From positions 1 through 39,764 of the forward strand of contig JAIENC010000201.1 in assembly GCA_019751635.1 (NCBI GenBank): a stretch of DNA of 39,764 bases, in the 5' to 3' direction. The notes beneath the pieces were generated by a model. The model did no database searches. It saw only the letters and a list, made by a program, of their open reading frames with translations, and was not told where the DNA came from. Made by a program: the position numbers and the translations under genes. Positions 25,954 to 36,080 of the stretch are shown here, piece after piece. The first letter of the stretch is position 1; each line of letters opens with the position of its first letter. This DNA is from Mycobacteriaceae bacterium. Its GTDB lineage: Bacteria > Actinomycetota > Actinomycetes > Mycobacteriales > Mycobacteriaceae.

Positions 25954-28155
25954 CTATTCCTGCTCGCGCTCGCTTTCATCGGACCACCAGTTGGTGATTG
26001 TGGCCAGTTGTCTGCCGAGTTCGTCTGCCATAGTGCGCATGTAGGTAGCGGTCACGTGATGCGCGTCATGGTAGATGAGTACGTTTCCTTCGACGGCTCG
26101 GCAGATCTCGGCCCGGCAGATAACGTCACTCATATCCAGTGGCTTCAGCAACGGAAACCGCGCAACGAAGTCCAGCGTGGGATTACGCTCGGCCAGCATC
26201 GCCGAGCGGGCGATTCCACACGACTCTGCGTCGCCGCCTTTAGCCAGACAATCCGCGGGTTGGAAGGGCTGGCCCTTTTTGACCAGCCATGGGGTGTCTC
26301 GCATGGCGAGAATGGGAATGTTGTGATCGGAAAACGCCTGCCAGATTCCGATGTAGGTGCCAGGCATGACGTCACCGGGTTTGATGTTCCACGGTCGAGT
26401 TGAGGTGGTGAACACGTAATCGGGATGATCGGCGATGATCTTGGCCATCACCTTCTGCACCCAGCTGTGGCATTGCGGATACGGGGCATTGTTGCCCATG
26501 ATCAGCGGGACTTTCTCGGTGGACAACGGGCAGCCCATTTTGAGGTAGGTCACCACTTTGAAGTTGTGCATGCGTCCCAACAGATCGAGCGCGGTGAGCC
26601 AGTGTTCGGCATGCGATCCGCCAGCCAGGGCGATGGTTCGGGTGGCATTCGGGTCGCCATAGGTGCAGTTAACTAGTGCTGGATTGACGAAGTCGCTGAT
26701 GCAGCCGTCCCGAGTGGACGGCGGCAGGTCATCTTTGACCTCCAAGACGGTGGGTCGCATGCGCAGCATGGGTACCCGCTCATGCATGATCAGCGCCCGG
26801 GCGCCGGGGTAGTCCTGCGGATTAAGCCGGCTCAGTTCATCGCCGGTAGCGCGTTGGATTATGACGTGCTCACGCCAGGTGAATGATGTGGCGGTCAGCG
26901 TGATGCCGAGTAGCACCACCACCGAACCCAATGCGCCTAGGGAGGTTGTCGGCCGACGTAACCGAGGACGCCACCCCCACGCCAGGGCCAGCGATCGCCC
27001 TTGGTGTCGAAGTGGTTCTTCGACGTATTTGGTGGTCAGATAGGCCAGCAATGTCGAAACCAGCAGAAGCGCCACGCCCTCGACAAAGTTAGCGGTGCGA
27101 TGGCCGGTATAGGACATCCAGAAGATGAGCAGCGGCCAGTGCCATAGATACAGCGAGTAGGCGATGTTGCCCAGCGCTACCAGTGGACCGGCCGCCAGAA
27201 GCCGATTGGGCAGTGGTAACCCGGCTTGGGTAGCGCACTGATGAGACAGGTTGGCGCCGGCCAGGATGATCAGCACCGTAGCGCCGACAGGTACCAGTGC
27301 CCACGGTCCGGGGAACTCGTTGACCCCGTCGATGAGGGCCCCGCAGGACACGATTGCCGCCAGCGCCACGCTGCCGGCGGCCGTGCGCAGCCACATTGGC
27401 CAGCGCAGATAGGGCAGTAGCGCCCCGACGAGTACGCCGACGAGCAGCTCCCAGGCCCGGGCAAAACTGTTGTAGTACGCGGTGGACTGGTTGATGTGGT
27501 GAGCGAAGATTGCGTATCCACATGATGCTGCCGCCAGCACGCTGAGCAGCACCACGAAGAAGGTTCGCAGGCTGGCCCCCAGCGGGCGGCGCAGCAGGCA
27601 GACACCGCCAGCGGCAAAGATCAGCACGGCAATATAGAACTGGCCTTGCACCGACATCGACCAGAGATGTTGTAGTGGGCTGACGGCCTCGCTGGCGCGC
27701 AGATAGTCGGCGACCGTGCGGGCCAGTTCCCAGTTTTGGTAGTAACCCAGGCTGGCCAAGCTTTGGTCGGCGAACGTCTCCCACCGGGTCTGCGGCTGGA
27801 TCAGAATGGTCAACACCGTGCACCCGGCTAGCACCACGACGAGCGCGGGCAGCAACCGCTTGACCAGACGAATGAGCTCCGGCCCCAGCCACCGCGGTGT
27901 GGTGTAGGCCGGGTTGAGTGCGGCACGCAGGACTTTGCCGCCAAAGAAGAAGCCGGACAGCACCAAGAATACATCGACACCGCCGGATACCCGGCCAAAC
28001 CAGACGTGAAACACGGCGACCAAGGCGATGGCGATACCGCGTAATCCGTCAAGATCGTGCCGGTAAAAATTCGACTTCTGGTTCTCGGGTGGGGCGAAGT
28101 CTGTCGCTGTCGCTGGTGCTATCGGCGCCGGCGTTGGGGACCTAAGTGTCAGCAT
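25954..28155 (-). CDS. OafA/YrhL-like membrane acyltransferase with SGNH domain
   Basis: 733 residues, collinear with M. tuberculosis Rv1565c. The N-terminal half (about 30-430) is an acyltransferase-3 membrane domain of ten or so helices, starting with the signature RHDLDGLRGIAI (H33, D36) and including the WSMSVQGQFY motif. The C-terminal half is an SGNH-type domain outside the membrane: the serine is in LAGGSHAEHW (near 513) and the D-x-x-H pair in YHDAHHVT (near 693). Such proteins acetylate or acylate cell-surface glycans or lipids. The target is not known; the trehalose operon beside it makes a glycolipid or trehalose derivative conceivable but unproven. Confidence 0.85.
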   Translation of the reverse strand: MLTLRSPTPAPIAPATATDFAPPENQKSNFYRHDLDGLRGIAIALVAVFHVWFGRVSGGVDVFLVLSGFFFGGKVLRAALNPAYTTPRWLGPELIRLVKRLLPALVVVLAGCTVLTILIQPQTRWETFADQSLASLGYYQNWELARTVADYLRASEAVSPLQHLWSMSVQGQFYIAVLIFAAGGVCLLRRPLGASLRTFFVVLLSVLAAASCGYAIFAHHINQSTAYYNSFARAWELLVGVLVGALLPYLRWPMWLRTAAGSVALAAIVSCGALIDGVNEFPGPWALVPVGATVLIILAGANLSHQCATQAGLPLPNRLLAAGPLVALGNIAYSLYLWHWPLLIFWMSYTGHRTANFVEGVALLLVSTLLAYLTTKYVEEPLRHQGRSLALAWGWRPRLRRPTTSLGALGSVVVLLGITLTATSFTWREHVIIQRATGDELSRLNPQDYPGARALIMHERVPMLRMRPTVLEVKDDLPPSTRDGCISDFVNPALVNCTYGDPNATRTIALAGGSHAEHWLTALDLLGRMHNFKVVTYLKMGCPLSTEKVPLIMGNNAPYPQCHSWVQKVMAKIIADHPDYVFTTSTRPWNIKPGDVMPGTYIGIWQAFSDHNIPILAMRDTPWLVKKGQPFQPADCLAKGGDAESCGIARSAMLAERNPTLDFVARFPLLKPLDMSDVICRAEICRAVEGNVLIYHDAHHVTATYMRTMADELGRQLATITNWWSDESEREQE

Positions 28156-28276
28156 GGTCGACAGACAATCTACCTAACCAGCGGGCTTGGCTTATACCTC
28201 AACAAAGCGTTCCCGCCAGATCGGGCCCAGTATCAGCTGGCTGATGCGCGACTGTGACTTTGCCCGCACGGGGATG

Positions 28277-28771
28277 CTAGTTGATGATCCGGGTGAGGTA
28301 AGGGACCATGCCGTTGGTGCGCACGGGTGAGACCATGACGGCAGGTTCGGTGCCTTCCAGCATCTGACCGTTGCCGAGATACATGGCGACGCTTTGAGCT
28401 CCGCCGGGGCCATAGCAGATCAGGTCGCCCGGGAGTGCTTGCGTCGGGGGGATCTTACGGCCGACGCTGCATTGCTGGCCCGACGTGCGCGGCATCTTGA
28501 TTCCGGCGCCAGCGAAGGCGTACTGAATCAGGCCAGAGGCGTCGAACCCGACGGTGTTGGCGTTGAGGCCGGTGCCCCGCGTGGGGCCGGCCACATTGCC
28601 GCCGCCATATAAGAACGGCACGCCGCGCTGCGAGAGCCCACGGGCGATCACATATTCGATTGTGCGAGTGCTACCTACCGTTGAGTCGGCGGCCGCGAGC
28701 CCAGGATTGGCTATTGGCATGGCCAGCGTGAGGGCGATGCCGGCGGCAACTGCGTACGAGACACGTTTCAT
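28277..28771 (-). CDS. ripD: Non-catalytic NlpC/P60 domain secreted protein
   Basis: 164 residues with a signal peptide ([21 protein letters not shown], cleavage near LAA at about 28). The rest is one NlpC/P60 domain: [33 protein letters not shown] and [13 protein letters not shown]. In active family members these motifs read FDCSG and HVAIY/HVGIY. Here the cysteine is Ala (A78) and the histidine is Ser (S127), so peptidase activity is excluded. M. tuberculosis RipD (Rv1566c) has the same changes and, as I recall, binds peptidoglycan without cutting it. That protein has a C-terminal extension of about 60 residues, which is absent here. GGAG lies 9 nt before the ATG. Confidence 0.88.
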   Translation of the reverse strand: MKRVSYAVAAGIALTLAMPIANPGLAAADSTVGSTRTIEYVIARGLSQRGVPFLYGGGNVAGPTRGTGLNANTVGFDASGLIQYAFAGAGIKMPRTSGQQCSVGRKIPPTQALPGDLICYGPGGAQSVAMYLGNGQMLEGTEPAVMVSPVRTNGMVPYLTRIIN

Positions 28772-28790
28772 GATCGACTCCGCCTTCCCA

Positions 28791-28805
28791 GTGAACCGAA
28801 TTCAC
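28791..28805. promoter_or_regulatory. Inverted repeat in ripD/bioA divergent region
   Basis: GTGAA (28791-28795), CCGAA spacer, TTCAC (28801-28805). It lies 20 bp upstream of ripD and 130 bp upstream of bioA. The TGAAC half resembles the half-site I recall for the actinobacterial biotin repressor BioQ, but the spacing is not the reported one, so assignment is tentative. Confidence 0.3.
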
Positions 28806-28934
28806 AACAATCACTACAGACACTTTTACAACATTGGTTTCGGTCTGGGTCGGCCCGCGGCGGATATTTTTTCCTACCGTGACCGGCCAGTGACCGCGAT
28901 GCTGGGGCTGGGGCGTGCACTACTCTGGGTCGGC

Positions 28935-30263
28935 ATGGCTGCGGGGACTTTCGGCATGACCGCTGATGAGATCAGTGCGATTGATGCCGCCCACCTTTGG
29001 CATCCCTACAGCCCCGTCGGCCGCTGGATCGGCGAGGATGCCATGCTTCCCGTGGTGGCCGTCAGTGCCCGCGGCGCTTGGTTGACGCTGATCCACGATG
29101 GCAACGAGGTCCAGGCACTGGATGCGATGAGTTCGTGGTGGACCGCAATACATGGCCATGGCCATCCCGTCTTGGATGCGGCACTGACTGAGCAGCTCGC
29201 CACGATGAACCATGTCATGTTTGGCGGCCTGACCCATGCTCCGGCGGCCCGGCTGGCGCAGCTGCTGGTGGAGATCACCCCGGCCGGATTGGAGACGGTG
29301 TTTTTTTGCGACTCCGGATCGGTATCTGTTGAGGTCGCGGTGAAGATGGCAGTGCAGTACTGGCGCAGCCGTGGCGTAGTCGGCAAACACCGATTGATGA
29401 CCTGGCGGGGCGGCTACCACGGGGACACCTTTACGCCCATGAGCATTTGTGACCCAGTGGGGGGCATGCATGAGCTGTGGGCCGCAGAGAAAAACTCTCT
29501 ATTGACCCCACAGATTTTCGCGCCCCCGGTGCCCCGCCGTTATGACCCCGGCTACAGCCGGGATTTCGAGAAACAACTCCGCGAGCATGCCGACGAGGTG
29601 GCGGCGGTTGTGGTTGAGCCGGTCGTTCAGGGGGCCGGCGGGATGCGGTTCCACGACCCCCGCTACCTTCGTGATCTCCGTGACATCTGCCGTCGATGCA
29701 ACGTCCTGCTCGTCTTCGACGAGATCGCTACCGGTTTCGGTCGGACAGGGGCGCTGTTCGCCGCTGACCATGCCGGCGTAAGCCCCGACATCATGTGTGT
29801 GGGTAAGGCCTTGACCGGCGGATACCTCACTTTGGCCGCTACCTTATGCACCACCGAGATCGCTGACACCATTAGTTCGAGTGCGGCCGGGGCGTTGATG
29901 CACGGGCCCACCTTCATGGCTAACCCCTTGGCCTGCGCCGTCTCGATCGCGAGCATCGAGGTGCTGCTGAGTCAGGACTGGCGGTCGCGCATTGCCGAGA
30001 TCGCCGCCGGGTTAACCGCCGGCCTAGCGCCCGCGCGAGGATTGCCCGCGGTCACCGATGTGCGGGTTTGTGGTGCGATCGGTGTCATCGAATGCGACCA
30101 GCCCGTCGACTTGGCCGTCGCGACTCCTGCGGCCCTGGAACACGGCGTCTGGCTGCGCCCATTCCGCAACCTGGTGTATGCGATGCCGCCGTTCATCTGC
30201 GGCGCGGCGGAGGTTGCGCAGATCACCTCCGCTATGGTTGAGGTCGCGCGCCTCGTAGGCTGA
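28935..30263 (+). CDS. bioA: Adenosylmethionine-8-amino-7-oxononanoate aminotransferase
   Basis: 442 residues from the ATG at 28935, which aligns with the M. tuberculosis BioA start (MAAATGGLTPEQI). An open frame extends back to 28554 through ripD but has no support. It converts KAPA to DAPA using SAM as amino donor, a PLP-dependent step of biotin synthesis. Motifs: HLWHPYS near the start, [13 protein letters not shown] (substrate pocket), [13 protein letters not shown] (PLP phosphate), [22 protein letters not shown] (PLP ring aspartate), and VGKALTGG with the Schiff-base lysine at about K291. Compared with the M. tuberculosis protein I recall, it has a few extra residues near 35-45 and 180-190. 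It is followed 6 bp later by bioF. Confidence 0.95.
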   Translation: MAAGTFGMTADEISAIDAAHLWHPYSPVGRWIGEDAMLPVVAVSARGAWLTLIHDGNEVQALDAMSSWWTAIHGHGHPVLDAALTEQLATMNHVMFGGLTHAPAARLAQLLVEITPAGLETVFFCDSGSVSVEVAVKMAVQYWRSRGVVGKHRLMTWRGGYHGDTFTPMSICDPVGGMHELWAAEKNSLLTPQIFAPPVPRRYDPGYSRDFEKQLREHADEVAAVVVEPVVQGAGGMRFHDPRYLRDLRDICRRCNVLLVFDEIATGFGRTGALFAADHAGVSPDIMCVGKALTGGYLTLAATLCTTEIADTISSSAAGALMHGPTFMANPLACAVSIASIEVLLSQDWRSRIAEIAAGLTAGLAPARGLPAVTDVRVCGAIGVIECDQPVDLAVATPAALEHGVWLRPFRNLVYAMPPFICGAAEVAQITSAMVEVARLVG

Positions 30264-30269
30264 ACTGCG

Positions 30270-31460
30270 ATGACTGATCTTTCGGAGCTTGCAGAACTCT
30301 CCCGGGTAGTACCGGCCGATCCTATGCCGTTGGCTTGGCTAGCCGAGGCGCGTCACCAACGCCGGGAAGTCGGGTTGCAGCGTTCGCTGCGGGCTCGCGC
30401 CGCGTCGGCCGCCGTGCTGGATCTGGCATCTAACGATTACCTGGGCCTAACGCAGCATCCCGAGGTCATCGCTGGGGGGATTGCGGCGCTGCGCACGTGG
30501 GGCGCTGGGGCGACCGGTTCACGGTTGGTAACTGGCGACACCGATTTGCATCACGAGTTTGAGGCTGCACTGGCTGACTATGTGGGCTTTTCCAGCGCAT
30601 TGGTGTTCTCGTCGGGGTATACCGCTAATTTAGGTGCGGTTGTCGCCTTAACTGGCCCGGATGCATTGCTGATCTCGGATGCTTACTCGCACGCATCGTT
30701 GGTCGATGCCTGCCGGCTCTCGCGGGCTCGGGTGATGGTAACGGCACATCGTGATGTTGATGCGGTAAACACCGCGTTGGCCTCTCGCGCAGAGGAGCGC
30801 GCTGTTGTGGTCACCGACTCGGTCTTCAGCGCCGACGGCGCGTTGGCGCCCATCGGTCAGCTGCACGATGTTTGCCGGCGACACCGCGCTTTGCTCATTG
30901 TCGATGAGGCACACGCCCTGGGTGTTCGGGGCGGTGGCCGCGGGCTACTCCATGAGCTTGGACTTGCCGGGGCGCCCGATGTGGTGATGACCACCACGCT
31001 GTCGAAGGCGCTTGGCAGCCAGGGCGGCGTGGTGCTGGGGTCGCCGGCGGTGCGCGAGCATCTGATCGCCACGGCGCGGCCGTTCATTTTCGATACCGGT
31101 TTAGCGCCGGCGGCAGTGGGTGCGGCGCTAGCCGCATTGCGGGTGCTTAACGCCGAGCCGTGGCGGCCGCAGGCTGTGCTGCGGCATGCCCATACTCTGG
31201 CGCAGGTCTGCGGGGTGCCGGAGGTTCCGGGTTCGGCGGTTGTCCCGGTGATCTTGGGTGACCCGCAGCAGGCCTTGGCTGCCGCCACTGCCTGCTTAGC
31301 TGCCGGAGTAAGGGTGGGTTGTTTTAGGCCGCCGACCGTGCCAGCCGGCACTTCTCGGCTTAGGCTCTCCGCCCGGGCCTCCCTGAACCCTGAGGAGATG
31401 GCAATGGCATGCCAGGTGTTGACGCAGGTACTGGGCAGGCGTTCGGGTGTGCCACGATGA
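30270..31460 (+). CDS. bioF: 8-amino-7-oxononanoate synthase
   Basis: 396 residues; a PLP-dependent alpha-oxoamine synthase that condenses pimeloyl-ACP/CoA with alanine to [15 protein letters not shown] (50-60), [16 protein letters not shown] (83-98), [10 protein letters not shown] (181-190), VDEAHALGV (211-219) and [13 protein letters not shown] with PLP lysine K246 are all as expected. M. tuberculosis BioF1 is about 386 residues. The ATG follows bioA by 6 bp and its TGA overlaps the bioD ATG (ATGA), so bioA-bioF-bioD are one operon. Confidence 0.95.
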   Translation: MTDLSELAELSRVVPADPMPLAWLAEARHQRREVGLQRSLRARAASAAVLDLASNDYLGLTQHPEVIAGGIAALRTWGAGATGSRLVTGDTDLHHEFEAALADYVGFSSALVFSSGYTANLGAVVALTGPDALLISDAYSHASLVDACRLSRARVMVTAHRDVDAVNTALASRAEERAVVVTDSVFSADGALAPIGQLHDVCRRHRALLIVDEAHALGVRGGGRGLLHELGLAGAPDVVMTTTLSKALGSQGGVVLGSPAVREHLIATARPFIFDTGLAPAAVGAALAALRVLNAEPWRPQAVLRHAHTLAQVCGVPEVPGSAVVPVILGDPQQALAAATACLAAGVRVGCFRPPTVPAGTSRLRLSARASLNPEEMAMACQVLTQVLGRRSGVPR

Positions 31461-32137
31461 CCGTTCTGGCTATTACCGGGACGTGCACTGGGGTCGGCAA
31501 GACGATAGCCACCGCGGCACTGGCCTGTCACGCCCGCTACGCCGGTATTGACGTCGCGGTCTGCAAACCCGTTCAGACCGGAGCGGCGGTCGGCGATGAC
31601 GACCTTGCGGTGGTGGCCGAACTATCGGGGGTGACCGAGCTGGCCAGGGTGGCGCAGTACCCGCAACCCATGGCGCCGGTCGCCGCTGCCCGGCTGGCTG
31701 GCATGTCGTTGCCCACTCGTGGGCAGGTGTTGCACCTGGTGCAGGAGTTAGACAACCCCGGGCAGCTCACCTTGGTTGAAGGTGCCGGTGGACTGCTAGT
31801 CGAGCTCGGCGCGGACGGCGTCACCTTGCGTGATTGTGCTGCCGACTTAGGGGCTGCGGTGTTGATTGTGGTCACCGCTACGCTGGGCACTCTCAACCAC
31901 ACCGCACTGACCTTGGAAGCGCTGGCCAACAAGGGCGTTGCGAGTGCGGGATTGGTGATCGGCAGCTGGCCATCACAGCCCAGTGCGGTGGAGATCAGCA
32001 ACCGATCAGCCTTGGCCGAGCTGGCTCCGATCCGGGCGGTGCTCCCGGTCGGGGCCGGTGCGCTGGCCGCGCCGGATTTCGCGGAGATGAGCGCTACCGC
32101 GTTCGACCGCCAATGGGTCACCAGCCTGGTCGGTTGA
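31457..32137 (+). CDS. bioD: Dethiobiotin synthetase
   Basis: 226 residues from the ATG at 31457, the same length as M. tuberculosis BioD. It closes the ureido ring of DAPA with CO2 and a nucleoside triphosphate to give dethiobiotin. The P-loop is GTCTGVGKT at residues 8-16, and CKPVQTG with the substrate lysine follows near 37-43. [12 protein letters not shown] (about 107-118) is the expected carboxylate-binding loop. It overlaps bioF by 4 bp; an upstream in-frame start at 31409 lies inside bioF and is rejected. A 2H phosphoesterase gene follows within 4 bp. Confidence 0.95.
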   Translation: MTVLAITGTCTGVGKTIATAALACHARYAGIDVAVCKPVQTGAAVGDDDLAVVAELSGVTELARVAQYPQPMAPVAAARLAGMSLPTRGQVLHLVQELDNPGQLTLVEGAGGLLVELGADGVTLRDCAADLGAAVLIVVTATLGTLNHTALTLEALANKGVASAGLVIGSWPSQPSAVEISNRSALAELAPIRAVLPVGAGALAAPDFAEMSATAFDRQWVTSLVG

Positions 32138-32141
32138 GTTG

Positions 32142-32657
32142 GTGCACTCCATTGAGCTGCTCTTCGACCCGGATACCGAGACAGCGGTCCGTCGCCTGTG
32201 GAGTGCGCTCGAGGCCGCCGACATACCTAGCCAGGCGCCGGCTAGCCGTCCGCATGTGACGTTGGTGGTTGCCGAACGCATCGCCGCCGAGGTAGAACAA
32301 CGACTTGTCGGGGTGAGCCAACGGTTTCCGCTGCGTTGTGTCATTGGTGCACCGCTGCTGTTCGGCAGGGCGAAGGCGGTGCTTGCGCGCCTCATCGTGC
32401 CGACGACTGAGCTGTTGGCGGTGCATGCCGAGGTGCACCGCTGCTGTCAGCCGTACCTGACCCCAGGGCCGATCATCACGACCATGCCCGACCAATGGAC
32501 CGCGCACGTCACGCTGGCTCGTCGAGTGGGTGGCGCTCAACTGGGCCGGGCTTTGCGCATTGCGGGAAAGCCGGCACAGCTTAGCGGGACTTTTGTCGGC
32601 ATACGCCGCTGGGAAGGAAACCGGCGCCTCGAGCACCTGATCTGCTCAGAGGGATAG
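32142..32657 (+). CDS. 2'-5' RNA ligase-like (2H phosphoesterase) family protein
   Basis: 171 residues from a GTG at 32142 (a TTG one codon earlier is also possible). Two H-x-T motifs mark the 2H superfamily: HVT in SRPHVTLVV (near 39) and HVT in WTAHVTLARRV (near 123); both histidines and threonines are intact. Family members ligate or hydrolyse 2'-5' bonds or cyclic phosphates. It corresponds to M. tuberculosis Rv1571 and lies directly behind bioD, suggesting co-transcription, but no role in biotin synthesis is known to me. The real substrate is unknown. Confidence 0.75.
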   Translation: MHSIELLFDPDTETAVRRLWSALEAADIPSQAPASRPHVTLVVAERIAAEVEQRLVGVSQRFPLRCVIGAPLLFGRAKAVLARLIVPTTELLAVHAEVHRCCQPYLTPGPIITTMPDQWTAHVTLARRVGGAQLGRALRIAGKPAQLSGTFVGIRRWEGNRRLEHLICSEG

Positions 32658-32743
32658 CTGTCCTGGCGGTTAGGTCACGACATTGTGCTCCAGGTCGCGC
32701 AGCTGACGGCGGCGGATTGCGTGTGTAGGGCAGTGGGCCGTTA

Positions 32744-32788
32744 CCCTAGCTTGGGTTCCACATGCTCAGATGTGGACGTGAGCTAGGG
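32744..32788 (+). promoter_or_regulatory. Nested inverted repeat covering the bioB ribosome binding site
   Basis: Outer arms CCCTAGCT (32744-32751) and AGCTAGGG (32781-32788), and inner arms TCCACAT (32757-32763) and ATGTGGA (32770-32776), are all perfect, with a 6-nt loop. The right outer arm contains most of the Shine-Dalgarno sequence AGGGGAG (32785-32791) for the bioB GTG at 32798. A TACCCT (32742-32747) that could be a -10 box overlaps the left arm. It could be an RNA switch or a DNA operator. Confidence 0.55.
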
Positions 32789-32797
32789 GAGTATCTG

Positions 32798-33850
32798 GTG
32801 ACTCAGGCGGTGCCGCGTGCTAGCCGCGACGGCGAAGACCTCAGCAACTATGACGGCTACGACATTGTGCAGGTAGCTCGCCAGCAAGTGCTGGAACGCG
32901 GTGCAGGTCTGAGTCAAGACCAAGTGCTTGCGGTGCTGCAACTACCTGATGACCGTCTCGAAGAACTGCTGGAGCTGGCGCATCAGGTGCGGATGCGTTG
33001 GTGCGGTCCGGAAGTTGAGGTTGAGGGCATCATCAGTCTGAAGACCGGCGGTTGCCCGGAGGACTGCCACTTTTGCGCACAATCGGGGCTTTTCACGTCA
33101 CCGGTCCGTAGCGCCTGGCTGGATATTCCCAGCCTGGTTGAGGCGGCTAAGCAAACCGCAAAAACGGGTGCGACAGAGTTTTGCATTGTGGCTGCGGTAC
33201 GTGGGCCAGACGACCGGTTGATGGCGCAGGTGGCTGCGGGCATCGAGGCGATCCGCAATGAAGTGGACATCCAGGTGGCTTGCTCCTTGGGAATGTTGAC
33301 CGCTGAGCAGGTGGATCAGCTGGTGGCGATGGGGGTGCATCGCTACAACCACAACTTGGAGACTGCCCGTTCATTTTTTCCCACTGTGGTAAGCACCCAC
33401 ACCTGGGAAGAGCGCTGGCAAACGTTGTCGATGGTGCGTGACTCCGGCATGGAGGTGTGCTGCGGCGGCATCCTGGGCATGGGCGAGACGCTGGAGCAGC
33501 GCGCCGAGTTCGCCGCTGAGCTGGCTGAGCTTGGTCCTGATGAGGTGCCACTGAACTTCCTCAATCCACGGCCCGGAACGCCGTTCGGTGACCTGCAGGT
33601 GTTGCCGGCCAGCCAAGCCCTCAAAGCCGTGGCCGCTTTCCGGTTGGCGTTGCCCCGCACCATCCTGCGGTTCGCCGGTGGCCGCGAGATTACCCTCGGC
33701 GATCTCGGTGCTCAGCGGGGCATCTTGGGGGGCATTAACGCGGTGATCGTCGGGAACTATCTGACCACCCTCGGCCGCCCCGCCGAGGCTGATGTGGCCA
33801 TGCTGGAAGATCTGCAGATGCCGATCAAGGCACTCAACGCAAGCTTGTAG
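32798..33850 (+). CDS. bioB: Biotin synthase
   Basis: 350 residues from the GTG at 32798 (VTQA, equal to MTQA in M. tuberculosis), with AGGGGAG just upstream. An ATG at 32762 is in frame but lies inside the inverted repeat. It is a radical SAM enzyme inserting sulfur into dethiobiotin. The CxxxCxxC motif binding the SAM-cleaving 4Fe-4S cluster is C86-x3-C90-x2-C93 in [10 protein letters not shown]. The YNHNLETA and [11 protein letters not shown] motifs are typical, and the cysteines for the second cluster (VACSLG, EVCCGG) and the cluster arginine in [10 protein letters not shown] are in place. The phiRv1/REP13E12 DNA found before bioB in M. tuberculosis is absent. Confidence 0.96.
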   Translation: MTQAVPRASRDGEDLSNYDGYDIVQVARQQVLERGAGLSQDQVLAVLQLPDDRLEELLELAHQVRMRWCGPEVEVEGIISLKTGGCPEDCHFCAQSGLFTSPVRSAWLDIPSLVEAAKQTAKTGATEFCIVAAVRGPDDRLMAQVAAGIEAIRNEVDIQVACSLGMLTAEQVDQLVAMGVHRYNHNLETARSFFPTVVSTHTWEERWQTLSMVRDSGMEVCCGGILGMGETLEQRAEFAAELAELGPDEVPLNFLNPRPGTPFGDLQVLPASQALKAVAAFRLALPRTILRFAGGREITLGDLGAQRGILGGINAVIVGNYLTTLGRPAEADVAMLEDLQMPIKALNASL

Positions 33851-33863
33851 AAACATCTCGACT

Positions 33864-34100
33864 GTGGCCCAAGATTTACCAGCTCCGGTCGGTGCAGGTG
33901 TGTACAACGTCTATACCGGTCTGAAGATTCAGCAACAATCGGGACTTACCCCGATGATGGCCCAGTTGGGGCTGGAACCTCCCCGGTTTTGCGCGCAGTG
34001 TGGGCGCCGAATGGTGGTCCAAGTACGCCCCGACGGTTGGTGGGCGCGATGTTCTCGGCATGGCTTAGTGGATTCACTCGATCTGGAGTCTCAGCGGTGA
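33864..34100 (+). CDS. bsaP: Biotin synthase auxiliary protein
   Basis: 78 residues from a GTG at 33864, 13 bp behind bioB; matches M. tuberculosis Rv1590. The sequence starts [18 protein letters not shown] and contains a C-x2-C motif (FCAQCGRRM) and a third cysteine (WARCSRHG), suggesting metal or Fe-S binding. From memory, this small protein has been reported as needed for BioB activity in mycobacteria. Its stop overlaps the start of the DUF2567 gene (GTGA). Confidence 0.85.
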   Translation: MAQDLPAPVGAGVYNVYTGLKIQQQSGLTPMMAQLGLEPPRFCAQCGRRMVVQVRPDGWWARCSRHGLVDSLDLESQR

Positions 34101-34720
34101 CCGAACTCGCCGGATCTGACGATGCCGGTCGCCGGTCGTCGGTGCGGGTGCTCGTCGGCGCGGTTGTTGGCCTGCTGATCACTGGAGCGCTATTGGGGGC
34201 GCTGTGGGTCTGGATTGCCCCATCGATCCATGGTGTGGTGGGGCGCAATCACGCCGGTGAGCGGGTGCGCGACTATCTGGGCAACGAATCCGAGCAGTTT
34301 TTTGTGGCGCCGTGTCTGATGTTGGGCTTGTTGAGTGTGATGGCGGTGGTGGCCCCGGTGCTGGCCTGGCAGTGCCGGCACCGGCGTGGCCCGCAGATGG
34401 TGGTGACACTTTCGGTTGGTTTGCTGGCCGGCGGCGCGGCGGCAACCGCAGTGGGGGCGTTCGGGGCGTACCTGCGCTACGGCGCGGTCAACATTGCCCA
34501 AGCGCAGCTCAGCACGGACCATGCGGTGTGGTATTTCACAGCGGCTCCGCCGGTGTTCTTTGGCCACACCCCAGCTCAAATCGCTGGCAGCTTACTGCTG
34601 CCCGTGGGCATTGGTGCGTTGGTGTACGCCCTGCTGGTTGCCGCGGCCGCGCATGACGACCTCGGTAACTTCGCGGGCGAGATTAGAGCGGATCCCGATG
34701 TACCGCTTTGCCCAGAATGA
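34097..34720 (+). CDS. DUF2567 family membrane protein
   Basis: 207 residues from the GTG at 34097, which overlaps the bsaP stop (GTGA). Four membrane segments are visible (about 18-40, 74-92, 103-125 and 165-188), with a short extracytoplasmic region after the first. It matches M. tuberculosis Rv1591 by position and pattern. No catalytic motif was seen. Translational coupling to bioB-bsaP suggests co-regulation, but a link with biotin is inference only. Its C-terminal 38 bp overlap the convergent lipase gene. Confidence 0.82.
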   Translation: MTELAGSDDAGRRSSVRVLVGAVVGLLITGALLGALWVWIAPSIHGVVGRNHAGERVRDYLGNESEQFFVAPCLMLGLLSVMAVVAPVLAWQCRHRRGPQMVVTLSVGLLAGGAAATAVGAFGAYLRYGAVNIAQAQLSTDHAVWYFTAAPPVFFGHTPAQIAGSLLLPVGIGALVYALLVAAAAHDDLGNFAGEIRADPDVPLCPE

Positions 34721-36032
34721 CTTTTCCGGCGATCCGGATTAGCCGTGCCATGCCGACATAGGTCGCCGGATTCAACATCGTTGGCCAGGTTGTGCGAATG
34801 AGATTGTCGGTGAGCGGTCGGCGGGCGAATCGGTCTTGCAACCAGCGCAGTGTCATCGGTGCCGACAGCGGATGTAGCAACATGTGTTCGTTGAACGCGT
34901 CGCGGTGGTAGGTCACGGCAGCGCCACCGCTGACGTAGGTATGGGCCAGCTCGTCGATATCGGCAACATCGATCAGGTAGTCGTGTACGGCCTGGATGAT
35001 CAAGACCGGCGGTGTGGGCACCATGGCGCCCAGTTTGATGCTGTCGAAAACATGCACGAGCTCGGGCATTGCGAGGATCTCATCCAGCGGGTGGTTCAGG
35101 AAATCGCCCACATCTCGCCCGGCCATCCGAATCAGCGCACCCAGTGTGGTTTTGGTCTCCATCTCGTTCAGCAGGGCGCGTCCGGCCTCGCTGGCGTAGT
35201 TCTGGATGACCCGGTTTAAGCCCGGATAGATGTGGGCCAGGGATGCGATGACGAGCGTGGGTAAGCCGGCCAACAGACCGCCGTTGAGGCGGCGGAAGGT
35301 GTTGCCCAGATCGCCGACGGGCGACCCCAGCGCAGCGCCGACAATGTCGAGTTCGGGCGCGTAGTCGCCGCATACTTCGGCAGCCCAGGCGCTGGCCAGA
35401 CCGCCGCCGGAGTAACCCCACAGCGCAACAGGTGCGGAGTTGGACAACCCGAGGCGCTCGGAGTTCATCGCGGCTCTGATCCCGTCGAGCACGCAATACC
35501 CCGGTTGGTAGGGCGCGCCCCACAGCCCGTTGGGGCCTTCGTGGTCAGGGATCGAGACGGCCCAACCTTCTGCGACGGCGGCGGTGATCAGCAACAACTC
35601 CAACTGGGCCAGCGATCCGAGGGCTTTGGCGTGCCGGCGCAGCGCATACGACGGGAAACAACGTGATGTCACCGCGTCGATGGCGCATTGATACGACAGC
35701 ACCGGGCAGGGGCGGTCTGGGGTGACGTCTGCTGGGACAATCACCGTTGTCACCGCCGCTTCGGGCTGGCCCCAGGTGTCCATGGTCCGGTACAGCAGCT
35801 GGGTGGCGGTGGCGCGCTGCGGTATTAGCCCCAGAAAAGCCAGTTCCACCTCGCGGGAACGCAGCACGGTTCCGGGCAACGCATGCTGGTAGCCGTGTGG
35901 TGGCTGGTAAAACGGATCCTCCGACGGTAACTGTGGGCGAGTGTTGCGCCGCAGTTCCTCATGGGCTGGCCGGCCGATCCATCGTGCAGTCCATTGCGCG
36001 TCTTTGGCTCCCGCAAGGTTCCCTAACTCCAT
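34683..36032 (-). CDS. Secretory-lipase-family alpha/beta hydrolase (Rv1592c-like)
   Basis: 449 residues, collinear with M. tuberculosis Rv1592c. The nucleophile elbow is GYSGG with S208, the acid is probably D351 in AVHDYLID, and H383 in FNEHMLLHP completes the triad. [14 protein letters not shown] near 160 is typical of the secretory lipase (LIP) family, which hydrolyses triacylglycerols and other esters. No classical signal peptide is visible. It overlaps the DUF2567 gene convergently by 38 bp. Confidence 0.88.
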   Translation of the reverse strand: MELGNLAGAKDAQWTARWIGRPAHEELRRNTRPQLPSEDPFYQPPHGYQHALPGTVLRSREVELAFLGLIPQRATATQLLYRTMDTWGQPEAAVTTVIVPADVTPDRPCPVLSYQCAIDAVTSRCFPSYALRRHAKALGSLAQLELLLITAAVAEGWAVSIPDHEGPNGLWGAPYQPGYCVLDGIRAAMNSERLGLSNSAPVALWGYSGGGLASAWAAEVCGDYAPELDIVGAALGSPVGDLGNTFRRLNGGLLAGLPTLVIASLAHIYPGLNRVIQNYASEAGRALLNEMETKTTLGALIRMAGRDVGDFLNHPLDEILAMPELVHVFDSIKLGAMVPTPPVLIIQAVHDYLIDVADIDELAHTYVSGGAAVTYHRDAFNEHMLLHPLSAPMTLRWLQDRFARRPLTDNLIRTTWPTMLNPATYVGMARLIRIAGKVILGKAVHRDPL

Positions 36033-36080
36033 GAGGGCATTCTTACTTAAGAAGGCCTTAAGAATCCAATTTTGTCGTGG

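Noticed and set aside
28554..28934. 127-codon N-terminal extension of bioA
   Set aside because: It runs antisense through the ripD signal peptide and promoter; M. tuberculosis BioA starts at the position equal to 28935.
32658..32797. Prophage phiRv1 or REP13E12 remnant upstream of bioB
   Set aside because: Only about 140 bp lie here and they contain the bioB leader repeat; no phage or repeat sequence was recognised.
36033..36080. tRNA or small RNA between the lipase and nrtR
   Set aside because: The 48-bp gap is too short and has no cloverleaf; I saw no tRNA or rRNA gene anywhere in the window.
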